Translations under genes and position numbers: made by a program | NCBI GenBank assembly: GCA_949987705.1 | Contig: OX465282.1 | Location: 5,754,501-5,818,500 of the forward strand | DNA: 64,000 bases | Source of the DNA: Thereva unica | Lineage: Eukaryota > Arthropoda > Insecta > Diptera > Therevidae | Direction: 5' to 3' | Part shown: one piece after another, positions 11,289 to 21,232 of the stretch | How the letters are laid out: every line of letters begins with the position of its first letter | Numbering within the stretch: position 1 is the stretch's first letter | The notes under the pieces: generated by a model | What the model saw: only the letters and a program-made list of their open reading frames with translations | What the model was told of the DNA's origin: nothing | Databases searched by the model: none

Positions 11289-11516
11289 CGAAATCGATCC
11301 GTCTCCACCGCCGCCGCCTCCTCCACCACCGCCGCCGGCAGGAGATCCAGCTACCCTAGTATTGGGGCTGTTGGGTGATGTTGATGAATTGTTTTGTGCC
11401 GACTGGACGTTCTCTTGGGGATGATCCTCTGTACTATAATTAATATCCGAGTCTTGCGATAATATCACATATTTACTTCGACCAGTTTTCATATTTGCCA
11501 CCATTTGACCAGTCCA
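11289..11516 (-). CDS. Exon 2 of an unidentified protein-coding gene
   Basis: This 228-bp exon encodes 76 residues starting WTGQMVANMKTGRSK, then a Gln/Asn/Ser-rich stretch, then an uninterrupted run of about 11 glycines encoded by (GGN)n. The upstream acceptor is ...TTTGTTGTCCACAAAG and the downstream donor is GTAAGC. Both junctions are phase 0, matching the exon ending at 12550. The glycine run and Ser/Asn-rich composition suggest a disordered region. I do not recognise the protein. Later exons were not found to the left and probably lie outside the window or are hidden among repeats. Confidence 0.6.
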
Positions 11517-12549
11517 CTTTGTGGACAACAAAAAATTGTATTCTCTAAAGTAGGTTTGGGAGTGAGGATATTTTTTTAGTAAGGATCAGGGGGGGGGGGG
11601 GAGGAAAGGAACGGTGCCCTTTTCACACAAAGAGGGCAAGGACCGCAAGGATTTGAGTTTAGAATTCCAAGGACACGATTTTATTTTTATGTATTTCTTT
11701 CTGTGTTTTTTCGGTGGTGGTGTGATGTGTTTTTTTCTTTGCATGCACACTCAGAAAATTTTCTGTGTCATCCACTTCGCGGGGGGAGTCGCAAAAAGAA
11801 GAAAACGGAAGGAAATTGCGGCCTTGAGCGGTCGGGGTTTTCTTGGGATGTTCTTTCTCTCTTGGACAAGGGGACTTTATTTTATGGTCAAATTATATAT
11901 TCAATACAAAATAAAACTTGCACATCATTTTCACTAATAATTTTCGCTGTTTTCTGTGCTGTTTCCCGGTGCCCTTCTTTCGCTGTCCGACATTCAGCAG
12001 CAGCAGCAGCATACACAGCAAAAACACGCAACTCGCTCGACAAAATTTCTTCCTCTTCCTCACCACCAGGGAAAAATTGACAGAAATGATTTTCTCCCTT
12101 TGACTTTCTACGGATTTAGAATCGATTTTCTCGGCATTTCTACAAATTGAAAATCTGTGTCAGTTTCCTAAATTGTATTTACTAAGAAAAACACTGTAAC
12201 AAAAAAAATCACTCCCGATTTTTCTTTAATGATTTTTCCACTTTTTTTTTGTGTGTTCTGAATTTGACTCTTTTTCTCTCTTCTGACAGACGCGCCAGAC
12301 ACCGAACCGACCGGTCGGGCGTTCGCTCTCGATTTGACGTTCGTTCTTCTGCAAGTTGTGTGTGAAGCTTTATATATTTTTTTTTGTTAAGGAAAAAGCT
12401 TTTATCTGTTTGATAAATCAAATATAAGAAGCACAAGAATTGCACCACTGCAGCACTCTAGTGCTAGTACAATTTTATGTGAAATATTTTTTTTTAACTT
12501 ATAATCAATTCAAATTTAAAACAAAAATTTCATTAAAATAATTAATTAC

Positions 12550-12618
12550 CTCATCTTCTGGAGATAAATCTAATGATGATGTTTCTGAATCTTTATAAGG
12601 CCCTGGTTTTTCATCCAT
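12550..12618 (-). CDS. Exon 1 (start codon) of the same unidentified gene
   Basis: The ATG at 12618-12616 sits in the context TTAGCATGG and opens 23 codons beginning MDEKPGPYKDSETSSLDLSP and ending in acidic residues. A GTAATT donor follows at 12549. The exon ends in phase 0 and joins cleanly to the acceptor at 11516, giving an intron of 1033 bp. Many Ser/Thr/Asp residues suggest a disordered N-terminus. Sequence upstream of the ATG (12619-12950) is a likely 5' UTR and promoter region. Identity unknown. Confidence 0.6.
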
Positions 12619-12975
12619 GCTAAGCCACACCGACCGGCACACGTGTTTACAATTAATTCGTTTTATTTTGTTTTTTTTTTGTGTGATTATTTTATACCCG
12701 AAAAATATTTGAACACATTTAATATTACAGGTGTAATTCCCATTATATTCTCGTTTTGTTTTTTGTTTTTTTGTTATTTCTTTTCACAAAATATTAATAA
12801 ATTATATTACTACACATATGAAATATCTTCTACTACTTCACTTCACAAATAATTATTTTTATTAATTTTTTTTTGTTAAATTATTTTTTTTTGACAAGTC
12901 GAAATAAGCAGTGACAGAAGTTTGTTGTACACTCAGGAATCGTGGAGGACAAAAAATAAGGAAAAAAAAGGTATA
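12619..12975. promoter_or_regulatory. Possible shared promoter between divergent genes
   Basis: This AT-rich interval lies between the start of the minus-strand gene at 12618 and a possible untranslated first exon of the ASCIZ-like gene, which would end at an AAAAAG|GTATAA donor near 12970 (its coding exon begins after a strong acceptor at 17026). No TATA or initiator is assignable with confidence. The call rests on the gene arrangement. Confidence 0.25.
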
Positions 12976-13448
12976 AAAAAATTTATTTTCCGTTAATTTT
13001 GTTTTAACCAAGTTGAAAATTTAAATTGAATTATATTTTAGTTTTCCTTACGTGAACGTAGAAAATTGAATTAATGGAAATTTTGTTAATGGGGGCTATA
13101 TAGCCTGCTAATTTGTTATTTGCTGGAAATGTCATTTGGTGGTTTCTAAGGTTACTGTCACAGGATTTTTTGGGGGAAGGTTTGTGTAGATTTAGTAGGG
13201 AATCTTGTTTTTAATAAGGAATAGGGACTTTTTAAGATTATTTAATAGGATATGAAGCATTTAACATAGCTGGCATAACAATTTCAGGGATATTGATTTT
13301 TGCATAATCCAAGTGAAGAGTATTTGGAATCTAGATAGCCTTGGCTTCCTCTAAGGAGTTTAAGACTGTTTGTTCGGCTTTTAGTGGCGGTTTTGTTTCT
13401 AGTTATGGTTTTGTATATGCATTTGGATTTAGGATGGGCGTTTCTTAA

Positions 13449-14399
13449 CCCTCCGTCGGGCGCGGCTGGCCTGAGAGGCCAGCAAAACACTTTTTTAGAC
13501 GCGCCTCCTACCCCTGGCATCAGAGCGGGGTGCCCTTCCCAATAGTTTCCTGACTCGGGACGGTGAGTAAGAATCCCTACTCCAGCCCGCCGTCCCCTTT
13601 TACCCGGCTCGCCTAGGCCCCCCCTGGCTTGTAAGGCCGGGTGCGCCCGATTGCGTCAAAACTTTCGAAGATGAATTTTTCAAGATATTTTTATTGCAAT
13701 CGCTCGTTATACTCAAAGTAGACCTGCTCTAGGTAAAGTTCGTCGATATCTTGAGAAATTAAGTGCTATTCTAACCCTGGCCTCTCAGGCCGAGTGCGCC
13801 TGATAACGATCCAGAACCACTTATCTGACGGCAAAATGGCTTGATTCCACGATAAATTTGGTATTCTTCCTTTCCTTAGATCCTACTGTAGGATTCCCTT
13901 CCGATGTTTTGACTTCCAATTGATTAGGGGGTGATGCGGGGCTAAAATATATGTGGCCTCTCAGGCCGGGTGCGCCTGGTTTTGTTTGGCTCAGAGGCGC
14001 ACCACTTAAATTCGCTATGCCAGACCTGTTATTCAGCTGCTGCTTTGGAAAACTAAACGTCTAAACTAAATGATGGTCCCACCTCAGGAGTATACTATGT
14101 ACTATTTTTTTTTTGAGTTTTTTATTTTTAAGGTACTTGGTTCGTGCAATTTTGAAAACGCTTTTGTGTGAAATTAGTAATTTTGCTTGTTTTAGTTAAA
14201 GCTTCATTCCATTCAATAAACTCGTTCTTTTCCGTTCAATTCGGAATATTTGCTTTCGTTAGATCCTACCGAAGGATTCCCTTCCGGTCTTTTGAGTTAA
14301 AATTGATTAGGGGGAGGAGCGGGGGGGCTAAAATATATGTGGCCTCTCAGGCCGGGTGCGCCTGATTTTGTTCCGCTTAGGAGCGCGCCCGACGAAGGG
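13449..14399. mobile_element. piggyBac-type MITE flanked by TTAA
   Basis: TTAA occurs immediately outside both ends (13445-13448 and 14400-14403). The ends are inverted repeats: CCCTCCGTCGGGCGCG on the left and, inverted, CCCTTCGTCGGGCGCG on the right. TTAA target sites with CCC-starting TIRs are the hallmark of piggyBac transposons. Inside, the palindromic word GGCCTCTCAGGCC (or GGCCTGAGAGGCC) occurs at 13468, 13779, 13955 and 14341, mostly followed by GGGTGCGCCTG. A block of about 130 bp around 13870-13990 is repeated at 14250-14375. No transposase frame is present. Confidence 0.85.
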
Positions 14400-14548
14400 T
14401 TAATGATTCCGGCCATTACGGCCATATTAACCATTGAACTCCGATGTACACAAACTACAAGGTGACCAGTGTTTCTAATCTCTAAGTCTTGTCAACCCCA
14501 CTATTGCGGGATTAATATTGTCGTGCAGGCAGAAGGGTTATAATTGCA

Positions 14549-14976
14549 GCCCTCAGTTAGTCTAGGGAGTGAGGCGCTTGACTACCATCTCAGAGGTGAT
14601 GCCTGGTTCGAATCCCTTTCACTTCCTGCTTCACTTTCCTTTCTGCTTCTTCTCTCTTTACATTCCTGATTCCTTTTGCCGTAGCCTTCGGTAGCCCTTC
14701 ACCGCTGCACCAAGCGCACGTCCTCGGTTGATTTATGAGATTTCAATTCATTTCAGGAGGCATACAATTTCAGCGAGTTGTTTCTCGATGGACCGATGTC
14801 AGAGTCGCATAGTAATGGTTGTGGAGTAGGTGGAATAAAAATACCGCGGCTTGGTTGTGGCAGTTCCTTCCTTCACTTCTCTCCGACTATAGCACGACAT
14901 TGCACTCTATACGAAGATAATAGATTGTCGACAGTACAAATGTGCTTACGCTGAGCCTCTAGTTTTCCACATAAAA
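14549..14976 (+). mobile_element. tRNA-derived SINE, copy 3 (degenerate)
   Basis: Same family as 9272 and 9882, with a more decayed head (TTAGTCTAGGGAG A box; B box GGTTCGAATCC at 14605-14615). The body keeps TTTCAGGAGGCAT, GATGTCAGAGTCGC, GTCGACAGTACAAA and a short CACATAAAAA tail. It appears older than the other copies. Confidence 0.75.
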
Positions 14977-15467
14977 AGTTTGATGGGACGGTTTTGAACC
15001 TTGTACAGCCTCGCTAAAGCGGGTTATTATAGAAGTGCCTCTTGTACAGGAGCTATGGGGGTAGGTAACGGCAGCCGGCTACAGCATTGAATGCAGAAAT
15101 GTAGGCGTCGACCTCGGTCCTGTACCGTTTACAATTAAAACACTAACTGCTTTCCTCTCACAGATAAAACGAGGAGCCCTGGCAATGGCGAGGGAATCAA
15201 GGGCAGGGGTAGCAGGAGTATGATTATTTTATGCTCAGAATACCCTATCTTACGACTCCATAGACCTAGCGCCATCCAAAGAACTCCAGGATATCGTTGG
15301 ACATTCTAGGGGCCCCATTCACACACCAGGTTGGAAGGTAAGGCCCGATGAAGGCCATACATTTCTCAGTCTGACTGATAGATGAGAACTTGCTAAATCC
15401 GCCTGATTGGCCTTGGACTGCAGGTGACCTCATGATTCCTTACATACACTTTTGTGTCTTTGATCCG

Positions 15468-16304
15468 TTACCTGGGGCTCCGAGCGGGACATCCCCACAA
15501 CGGATACGCTGCTGTCTGTGCCGCAGGATCTCGTACGCTATTCACTGCTAGGTGTAGCGGAGTGTAGGGCCTCCATAGCCGCTGCGCTGCGATACCAAGA
15601 CAAGCCAGTCTTTCCACCTTGGCATGATCATAGCACCCTTTTGTTTGGTCTTGGCCCAGTTTGAGCAGTGTCCACGTTTCCGATCCATAAAGAAGAATCG
15701 GAAGGATCGACGTTCGGTAAAGGCGTATTTTTATTTTGATGGAAATATTTGTTCGTTTCCATATGCACCACTTGAGCGAGGCGAAGGATGTTGTTGCCTG
15801 GCCGATGCGGCTGTGAACGTCGGACGTCGATGCTACTTTTGTTTCCAATGATCCCAAATATTTGAACCTCGGAACCTGCCCGATTTGGGTTCCATCGAGT
15901 CGAACACCGGCCCTCCATCCGTCCGTTGTGAGCACTTTGATCTTTTCCGCATTGATTTTTTGATTTGACTGGGCGATGCGGGAAATGTCGTATAAGATGT
16001 CCGTTGCTTCGGCACCCGTGTCGTCGAAGATGGTTCCGCTATCCTCGGCGAACATTAAGTCGGTTCCGAAGTTGTCGTCGTATCGAACTCCGAGTCGCCC
16101 ATCGAATGCTTCACGCATAATCGCGTTGATCACAACATTGAATATAAGTGGCGAAGCGTCGTCTCCCTGTCGGACACCCTTTTGAATCGGAAACTCCTCG
16201 GATAAGTCGCTTTGAATACGAACGCTGCTGGTTAGCCATCGTACGACGCTTGAAGAAATTGGATGATTCTCAATGGCACGTGTTCGGTTTCCAAGACTCT
16301 CCAC
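15468..16304 (-). pseudogene. LINE reverse transcriptase, chimeric 3' part
   Basis: The 278-codon open frame contains the RT motifs KGVRQGDDASPLIFN (about 16160) and LMFAEDSGTIF (about 16040). The catalytic box reads FAED where FADD or YADD is expected. A YLGS block and GSETWTLLK follow, as in RTE-like LINEs. From about 15660 downstream the match switches: QTKGCYDHAKVERLACLGIA corresponds to the thumb region of the LINE at 37.8 kb, out of its original frame. The ORF is thus a fusion of two LINE families and has an altered catalytic residue. It is non-functional. Confidence 0.75.
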
Positions 16305-16423
16305 AACCTGTTACAATCGAAAGCGGATTTGAAATCGCAATTTGCCGCAACGAATTCTTTCTAATAGACTCTGCAAAACCTCTTATAGTTTATCTCTTTC
16401 AATTTCCAGTGGCAATATTGTGA

Positions 16424-17015
16424 AACATATTGATGAACTCCCTTACGGCTTCATTTCAGGCCCCGACGGTATGCCTCCTGCTGTCCTTAAGTCCTGTGCG
16501 GTGTTCCTTCAGTCTCCTCTAAAAAACCTTTTTCAATAATCCCTGAATTAAGGGTTATTCCCTAAACTTTGGAAGAATTCGTTCATAATTCCTATTCACA
16601 AAAGTGGTAGAAAGAACGAAATATAGATTTATAGACCAGCTGCGAAGGTCTACTTTTTGAATCGATCATTTATTCTGCAAAATGCTTATCTGCAAGAAGC
16701 TTATATCAACGAAGCCACATGGTTTTCTTACAGTTCGTACACTCTGTTGCTTCTCATGCTGTCGCCAGCTTCGGTTCCGATTGGCATTTGACAAGCTCTC
16801 CCACTACATTATAATTCTTAAACTATGAAAGTTAAGCTTTTCAGTCAAGCCCTTCTAGTATGGTTCCAGCCAGTCTTACTTAGCTGTCAGGACCACCTAC
16901 GAACAATCCATCCATGATATCCCTCAAGGCAGTCATCTTGGTCCTCTACTTTTTATTCTATCAATTGATGACATTGAATTGTTATTATTACAACCTATCT
17001 TAGTTCTATTTTTGT
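16424..17015 (+). pseudogene. LINE reverse-transcriptase fragment
   Basis: The plus-strand translation reads FISGPDGMPPAVLKSCAVFL, then FPKLWKNSFIIPIHKSGR and a YRPAAK block. This is the motif order of RT motifs 1-2 in CR1/Jockey-like LINEs. Several stops interrupt it. It faces the LINE fragment immediately to the left (tail to head on opposite strands). Confidence 0.65.
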
Positions 17016-17026
17016 TCTATTTTCAG

Positions 17027-17064
17027 ATCATTGATTAAATAGAAATCCACAACTAGACACGAAA
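17027..17064 (+). other. 5' UTR segment and splice acceptor of the ASCIZ-like gene
   Basis: A pyrimidine-rich tract ending TTTTCAG (to 17026) precedes 38 nt of untranslated sequence before the ATG at 17065. This implies at least one upstream non-coding exon. Confidence 0.5.
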
Positions 17065-18375
17065 ATGGTAGAAACAGTTAACTCCAGCTTAAAAATCTGC
17101 CACATTACCCCAAAACCAGAAGATTTACTTGGCAGCAAAACACTCCACTGCACCGAGCCAAATTGTTCAGCAACATTTACCCACAATGGCAATCTCCAAA
17201 TGCACTTAACAAAACACCACAAGAAGTTCAGCCGTCTTGGCTCCGAAAAGAATAAAGATGAAGTAAAAATATATTTTTGTCCCGTAGAAGGATGCGACTA
17301 CAATAAGAATCATCCAAGCAATCGGCATTTTTTATACTTAAAGTACGTTCGACAACACTACCAAAAAGTCCATGCCGAAAAGAAGTTTAAATGTGAAAAA
17401 TGTGATAAGAATTTCTTAAAGGAAGCGATGTTATCGAATCACAGTATTAATTGTGGCAGAAAGTATGTCTGTGATGAATGTGGATGGAATTATAATAGTA
17501 GGGAGGCGCTGTTGACGCATATTAAGAGGAAAAAGCATAAAACTAATTTAGAGAGTACGAAGAATTTGATTGGAAACATGAACGAATTGCAGCCGACTGT
17601 TGAGTCGAATAATAAAATTGAAGTAAGACCAGTTCAAATTTTAGTTAAGATCGCATCTGAAATGAAGGATCAAGCTGTGCAAACAGATGAGCCTGTTGCG
17701 ACTAAGAAAAAAGTTGTAAAAAGAAAAGCCAGTCAGAAGTTGGGCGATAGAAAGGCAAAACATATAAAAATGATTGAATCAGAAACTACAATGCAAAATG
17801 ATCAGCAAACTAGTGCTACTATTGAAGCACAACATTCAATTCAAACTAATAATAAAAACGACAAATCACACCTAAATATCGATATATACGATCAGAACGA
17901 ACCATCACCAGAAACCACCGATAGAGAGGACAATTTAAACAGTCTTAGCTATAACGACGACACAAACAGCTGCTTCAATCAACTAGTCAACTCATCCAGT
18001 CTATGTGATATCGAAACACAAACCGAATTTTCTACATCAATGCTAGATCAAATGCTATACTCCAATATGCATACCCAAACATGTGATGAATTTCTATCTG
18101 AACTTGGTCTTACCGATATTCAAACACAAACAAATTGGTCATCGTTATCTGAACATGATGTTGGTACATCAGTTGCACATGACGAACTGCTGGTGTCGAC
18201 GGAAACACAAACTAGTTTTACACAATGTCTACTGGAATGTAATAATGGATCTTCATCGTCGACAATGGGTATAACACAGCATACACAAACTTGTGAGGAA
18301 CTGCTAGAGGGATTGTTTGGTAGCCAAGAGAGTGATTTAATTGGTGGTTATCAATCTACACATACGCAAACTTGA
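17065..18375 (+). CDS. ASCIZ: ASCIZ/ATMIN-like zinc-finger protein with TQT (LC8-binding) motifs
   Basis: Intact 436-residue protein. It has four N-terminal zinc fingers: C29/C34/H47/H51-52, C72/C77/H98/H103, C110/C113/H126/C130 (C2HC) and C136/C139/H152/H158. A basic segment follows (about 214-235). The C-terminal third is acidic and Ser/Thr-rich, with six TQT motifs at 318, 337, 354, 381, 407 and 434, the last being the final three residues; AVQTD at 204-208 is a further candidate. Fingers plus a multi-TQT tail is the architecture of ASCIZ/ATMIN. That factor activates the dynein light chain LC8 gene and is itself bound by LC8 through TQT sites, acting in the nucleus. The first in-frame ATG follows a splice acceptor. 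The coding region is a single exon, flanked by LINE debris but uninterrupted. Confidence 0.88.
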   Translation: MVETVNSSLKICHITPKPEDLLGSKTLHCTEPNCSATFTHNGNLQMHLTKHHKKFSRLGSEKNKDEVKIYFCPVEGCDYNKNHPSNRHFLYLKYVRQHYQKVHAEKKFKCEKCDKNFLKEAMLSNHSINCGRKYVCDECGWNYNSREALLTHIKRKKHKTNLESTKNLIGNMNELQPTVESNNKIEVRPVQILVKIASEMKDQAVQTDEPVATKKKVVKRKASQKLGDRKAKHIKMIESETTMQNDQQTSATIEAQHSIQTNNKNDKSHLNIDIYDQNEPSPETTDREDNLNSLSYNDDTNSCFNQLVNSSSLCDIETQTEFSTSMLDQMLYSNMHTQTCDEFLSELGLTDIQTQTNWSSLSEHDVGTSVAHDELLVSTETQTSFTQCLLECNNGSSSSTMGITQHTQTCEELLEGLFGSQESDLIGGYQSTHTQT

Positions 18376-18567
18376 TGGTTTGAACATTTTTCGGAAATTG
18401 ACGATGATGGATGACGGTAGCTTTTGTTGTGGCTGTTGTGATATATACATTTAAATATTGATAAGATAAATTGAAGGATATGATAGGTTTAAATAATATT
18501 ATTAATCAGATATTTGTACGACTGCACTGAGACACGCAATGATTTTGATTCAGTCTTTGTATTTATT

Positions 18568-18573
18568 AATAAA
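18568..18573 (+). promoter_or_regulatory. Candidate polyadenylation signal AATAAA
   Basis: AATAAA lies 193 nt after the stop codon of the ASCIZ-like gene, in AT-rich sequence. It is the first canonical signal I see downstream. Confidence 0.5.
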
Positions 18574-18869
18574 AAAATAATTAAATTGTCGTAAGGGTTT
18601 TTGTTTCAGTTATTAACAGAGAACGGCTAATAAAGGCCTCCGAAGGTGGTGGCACCCGTTTTGTTACTTCTATCAAAACCCGAGATGAGTCACTGCAGAC
18701 AAATACCTAGCAGTCTGTTAGCAAGTCCTAATCCCACATGAGGTACTTCTTCGGAAGGAGTTAACAGGAGACAGTCGAATGGCGGGTTCTCTGCGCCACA
18801 AAACAGAGTTTTAAGTAGGTTCGACAGAGAGTTAGCAACCTAGTCCCATAAAAACACCATTGCTGCGAA

Positions 18870-19185
18870 TCGGCAAACAATGCCTCAGAGCTGGATGGAC
18901 AACACAAAGGCGACCTTTGCTTTTCGAACCTGGACACGAATCGGATCATGGAATGTAAGCACACTGCCAGAAATGAAACTGAAAGCCGTAGGAGTGGCGT
19001 TGGCGTAATACTCATCAAAAAGCCACGTCACCAGCTTCTGAGAGGTCTATTACAGTGCGCTTGCGTACCAGACTAAGAAGTACTACGGTAGTCCAATGCT
19101 ACGCTCCAACTGAACACGCGGACGATAAAATCAAAGACGAGTTCTATATGCGACTGAATGAGGTTGTTTGCTCTATTCCACTAAA
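18870..19185 (+). pseudogene. LINE endonuclease-domain fragment
   Basis: The plus translation includes RTWTRIGSWNVSTLPEM (about 18930) and, after frame breaks, VVQCYAPTEHADDKIKDEFY (about 19090-19150). These correspond to the N-terminal W-N-V-x-T-L motif and the QCYAPT motif of the apurinic-like endonuclease of RTE-like LINEs. It is truncated at the 3' side, where it meets a hAT transposase remnant. Confidence 0.65.
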
Positions 19186-19365
19186 TCCACTCCAATTTTT
19201 AAATTCACTGGGCTCAACCGGATGTACGGAGTTATTTCCCAATTTCATGATCACCTTTCGCGTATTCTACACAATTCCATTTGAAGTTGCTTCTGTCGAA
19301 CGAAGCTTCTCCAAATAGAAATTAATTAAAAACTTTCTTGGTACTAATATGTGCGTTGTCGCCGA
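19186..19365 (+). pseudogene. hAT transposase C-terminal fragment
   Basis: The frame continuing from the LINE fragment reads TIPFEVASVERSFSK, then a stop, then KLIKNFLGTNM. The segment corresponds to the conserved C-terminal dimerisation motif of hAT transposases (V-A-S-x-E-R-S-F-S-x-L-K-x-I-K). Only about 60 codons remain, with one in-frame stop. Confidence 0.7.
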
Positions 19366-19490
19366 AACGAAACGTAGTGGCACAGTAAGAAGTAATTCCT
19401 ACCTTCTAATTTTAACCTACCGGTTAAACACAATGTGCAACATCACACTGTAACTAATGGACAATTACCTTTCGACACTGCTCGTAGACT

Positions 19491-20095
19491 CCTGGGGCCA
19501 GTTCACGCAATTCGACGTCGACTGAAAACGACACTTTAAATGTCGTTTTGGGTTCACGCAAGTCGACGTTTTATGTTTGTCGTTTTAAAAGTGTCGTTAA
19601 TCTTCTCGACGCCAGATTTGGCGTCGAATTCATTTATTGTTGTATTAAAAACGAGTTGTGGTGCCAATTAGAGCAGAGCAGAAATAATTTTACACAAAAC
19701 TTTTTACAGTTCTGAACGAGAAAAATGCAATAGAAAAAGAAAAACCGTCAGTTGAAAAATAACAATTATAACTACTCCAAGAAGAGTTAGATGTACAAAA
19801 ATAAATTCAGAGTTGAGATTTTCCAATATTATTATGAATTTGTTTAATTAATTAATTTAATTACTCACATTATTGAAGTTTTAGTATTATTTGCAACTTG
19901 TCCCTCTTGTGGATAATGTGAAAAGTGCAGCGGTTTCATTGGATTTTGCATACCTTTAGGAGAAATTATTTTGGGAAAACGACATTCGACACGTCGACTT
20001 ACGTGAACCCAAATTCAACGTCGTTGAAATTAATGTCGTTCTCATAAAGCGTCGATGTCGACGTCGAGTGTCGAATTGCGTGAACTGGCCCTAGG
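19491..20095. mobile_element. 605-bp foldback/MITE with GGGCCAGTTCACGCAATTCG ends
   Basis: The left end (19491 on) and the inverted right end (to 20095) share CCT-R-GGGCCAGTTCACGC followed by AATTCGAC. Both arms carry repeated GTCGACGT, GTCGTTTT and GGGTTCACG-AAGTCGACGT blocks, so the inverted similarity extends over about 100 bp per arm. The middle is AT-rich and non-coding. No clear target duplication. Confidence 0.8.
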
Positions 20096-20199
20096 TTGGG
20101 TTAGGTTAGATATGGCTGTGGTGTAACCTCATACAATTAGGCCAGAAGAATAGGCCCATTGTGATGCCATAGTGATCCCACTTTAAACCTGGTGTTAAA

Positions 20200-21100
20200 G
20201 TGCCGCTTCTTGGCTAAACCATCCCGAGGAGGTGAATTTGAATCTTCTTAGTTGCGGGATCCCAATCTTCGAGATTTCTGTAAGCGTGCTTAGAAATGGG
20301 TTTACCAAATGTGGTAAGTCTCCCTCTGCTTAAGGCTGGGCAGTGTCAAAGGAAATGTAGTACACTTTGCTGCTATAGGCACCCATATGAGAAGGGTTCT
20401 GAACTGTTTAGCCATCTCCCGTTAAGAAATCTGCGACATTCAGAGATAGTTCTAGAGCTGTTTGTGCAAGAGCTCAGGGCTTTCAGAGCCGCCTGACTAT
20501 CTGAGAAAATGCAGACAGTCCGATTCCTATTGCTTTGCTGGTTGATTAGTAGAACAGCTTCGTGCATGGACAGAACCTCTTAGTCAGAAGGAAGATTTAA
20601 TCCCAAGCTCTGGCTTAAAGATTCCTCAACCTTACAGCCATCAGTAAAGAAGTTAATGGCACCCTAAAAACTATGTAGTCTCTTTCTCTATTCACGTCAT
20701 GAAGGGATGTGGACTCTGTAGTTCCCTGTGAAAGTTATCTCGGTTAAAGGTGGGCTTTTATACCTCCTTGTGAAAAGGACCAGTTCCGTTTTTACTAACG
20801 CTGAATGCGCGGGTAACAGTTCCGCTTGAGACGGTTTGTAACGTTGCCTCCACGAGATCACAGAGAACTTGAGGGATTTCCCCTTTCGTGATGACAACAA
20901 CGTCATCCGCGTACGCCAGAACGTAATGCCTCTCTTCCTCGAGTCACTAGTTCATAGTTACAACAGGAGCGGGGAAAGTACTCCTTGCGGGGTGCCACTA
21001 TTTACGGCCCTTCGGACCGAGCTGTTGTCTCCAGACGAAGCAAAAGCGTAGCGGACGCTGTTTGTTAATCTGAATCACCTGCACCATTTTTCGTGGGTTT
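20200..21100 (-). pseudogene. LINE ORF2: RT palm to RNase H, degenerate
   Basis: On the minus strand from about 21060 downward, the translation gives HYVLAYADDVVVITKGEIP (catalytic YADD, about 20920), NYRVHIPS (about 20700), then FFTDGCKVEESL (about 20660) and TVCIFSDSQAALKALSS (about 20500). The last two are RNase H catalytic blocks. Stops and frameshifts break it. The plus-strand fragment at 58949-59600 belongs to the same family (shared VHIPS and F-S/T-DG-C/S-K-x-E blocks). Confidence 0.75.
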
Positions 21101-21232
21101 TACTTCGATGACAGTCACCTCCGCTTCTTCATCGGCCGTCGTTGGAGATGACCTCGTCGTTGTCTGAATTAAGGAGTTGGGATTTCGTGTACAGGTTAAC
21201 GACTTCTGCCCAACTCGGAGTCTGTCGATGCA

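Noticed and set aside
11614..12150. Overlapping plus-strand frames of 60-125 codons, one with a Gln run
   Set aside because: They lie in intron 1 of the minus-strand gene, overlap in several frames and the Gln run comes from a CAG simple repeat.
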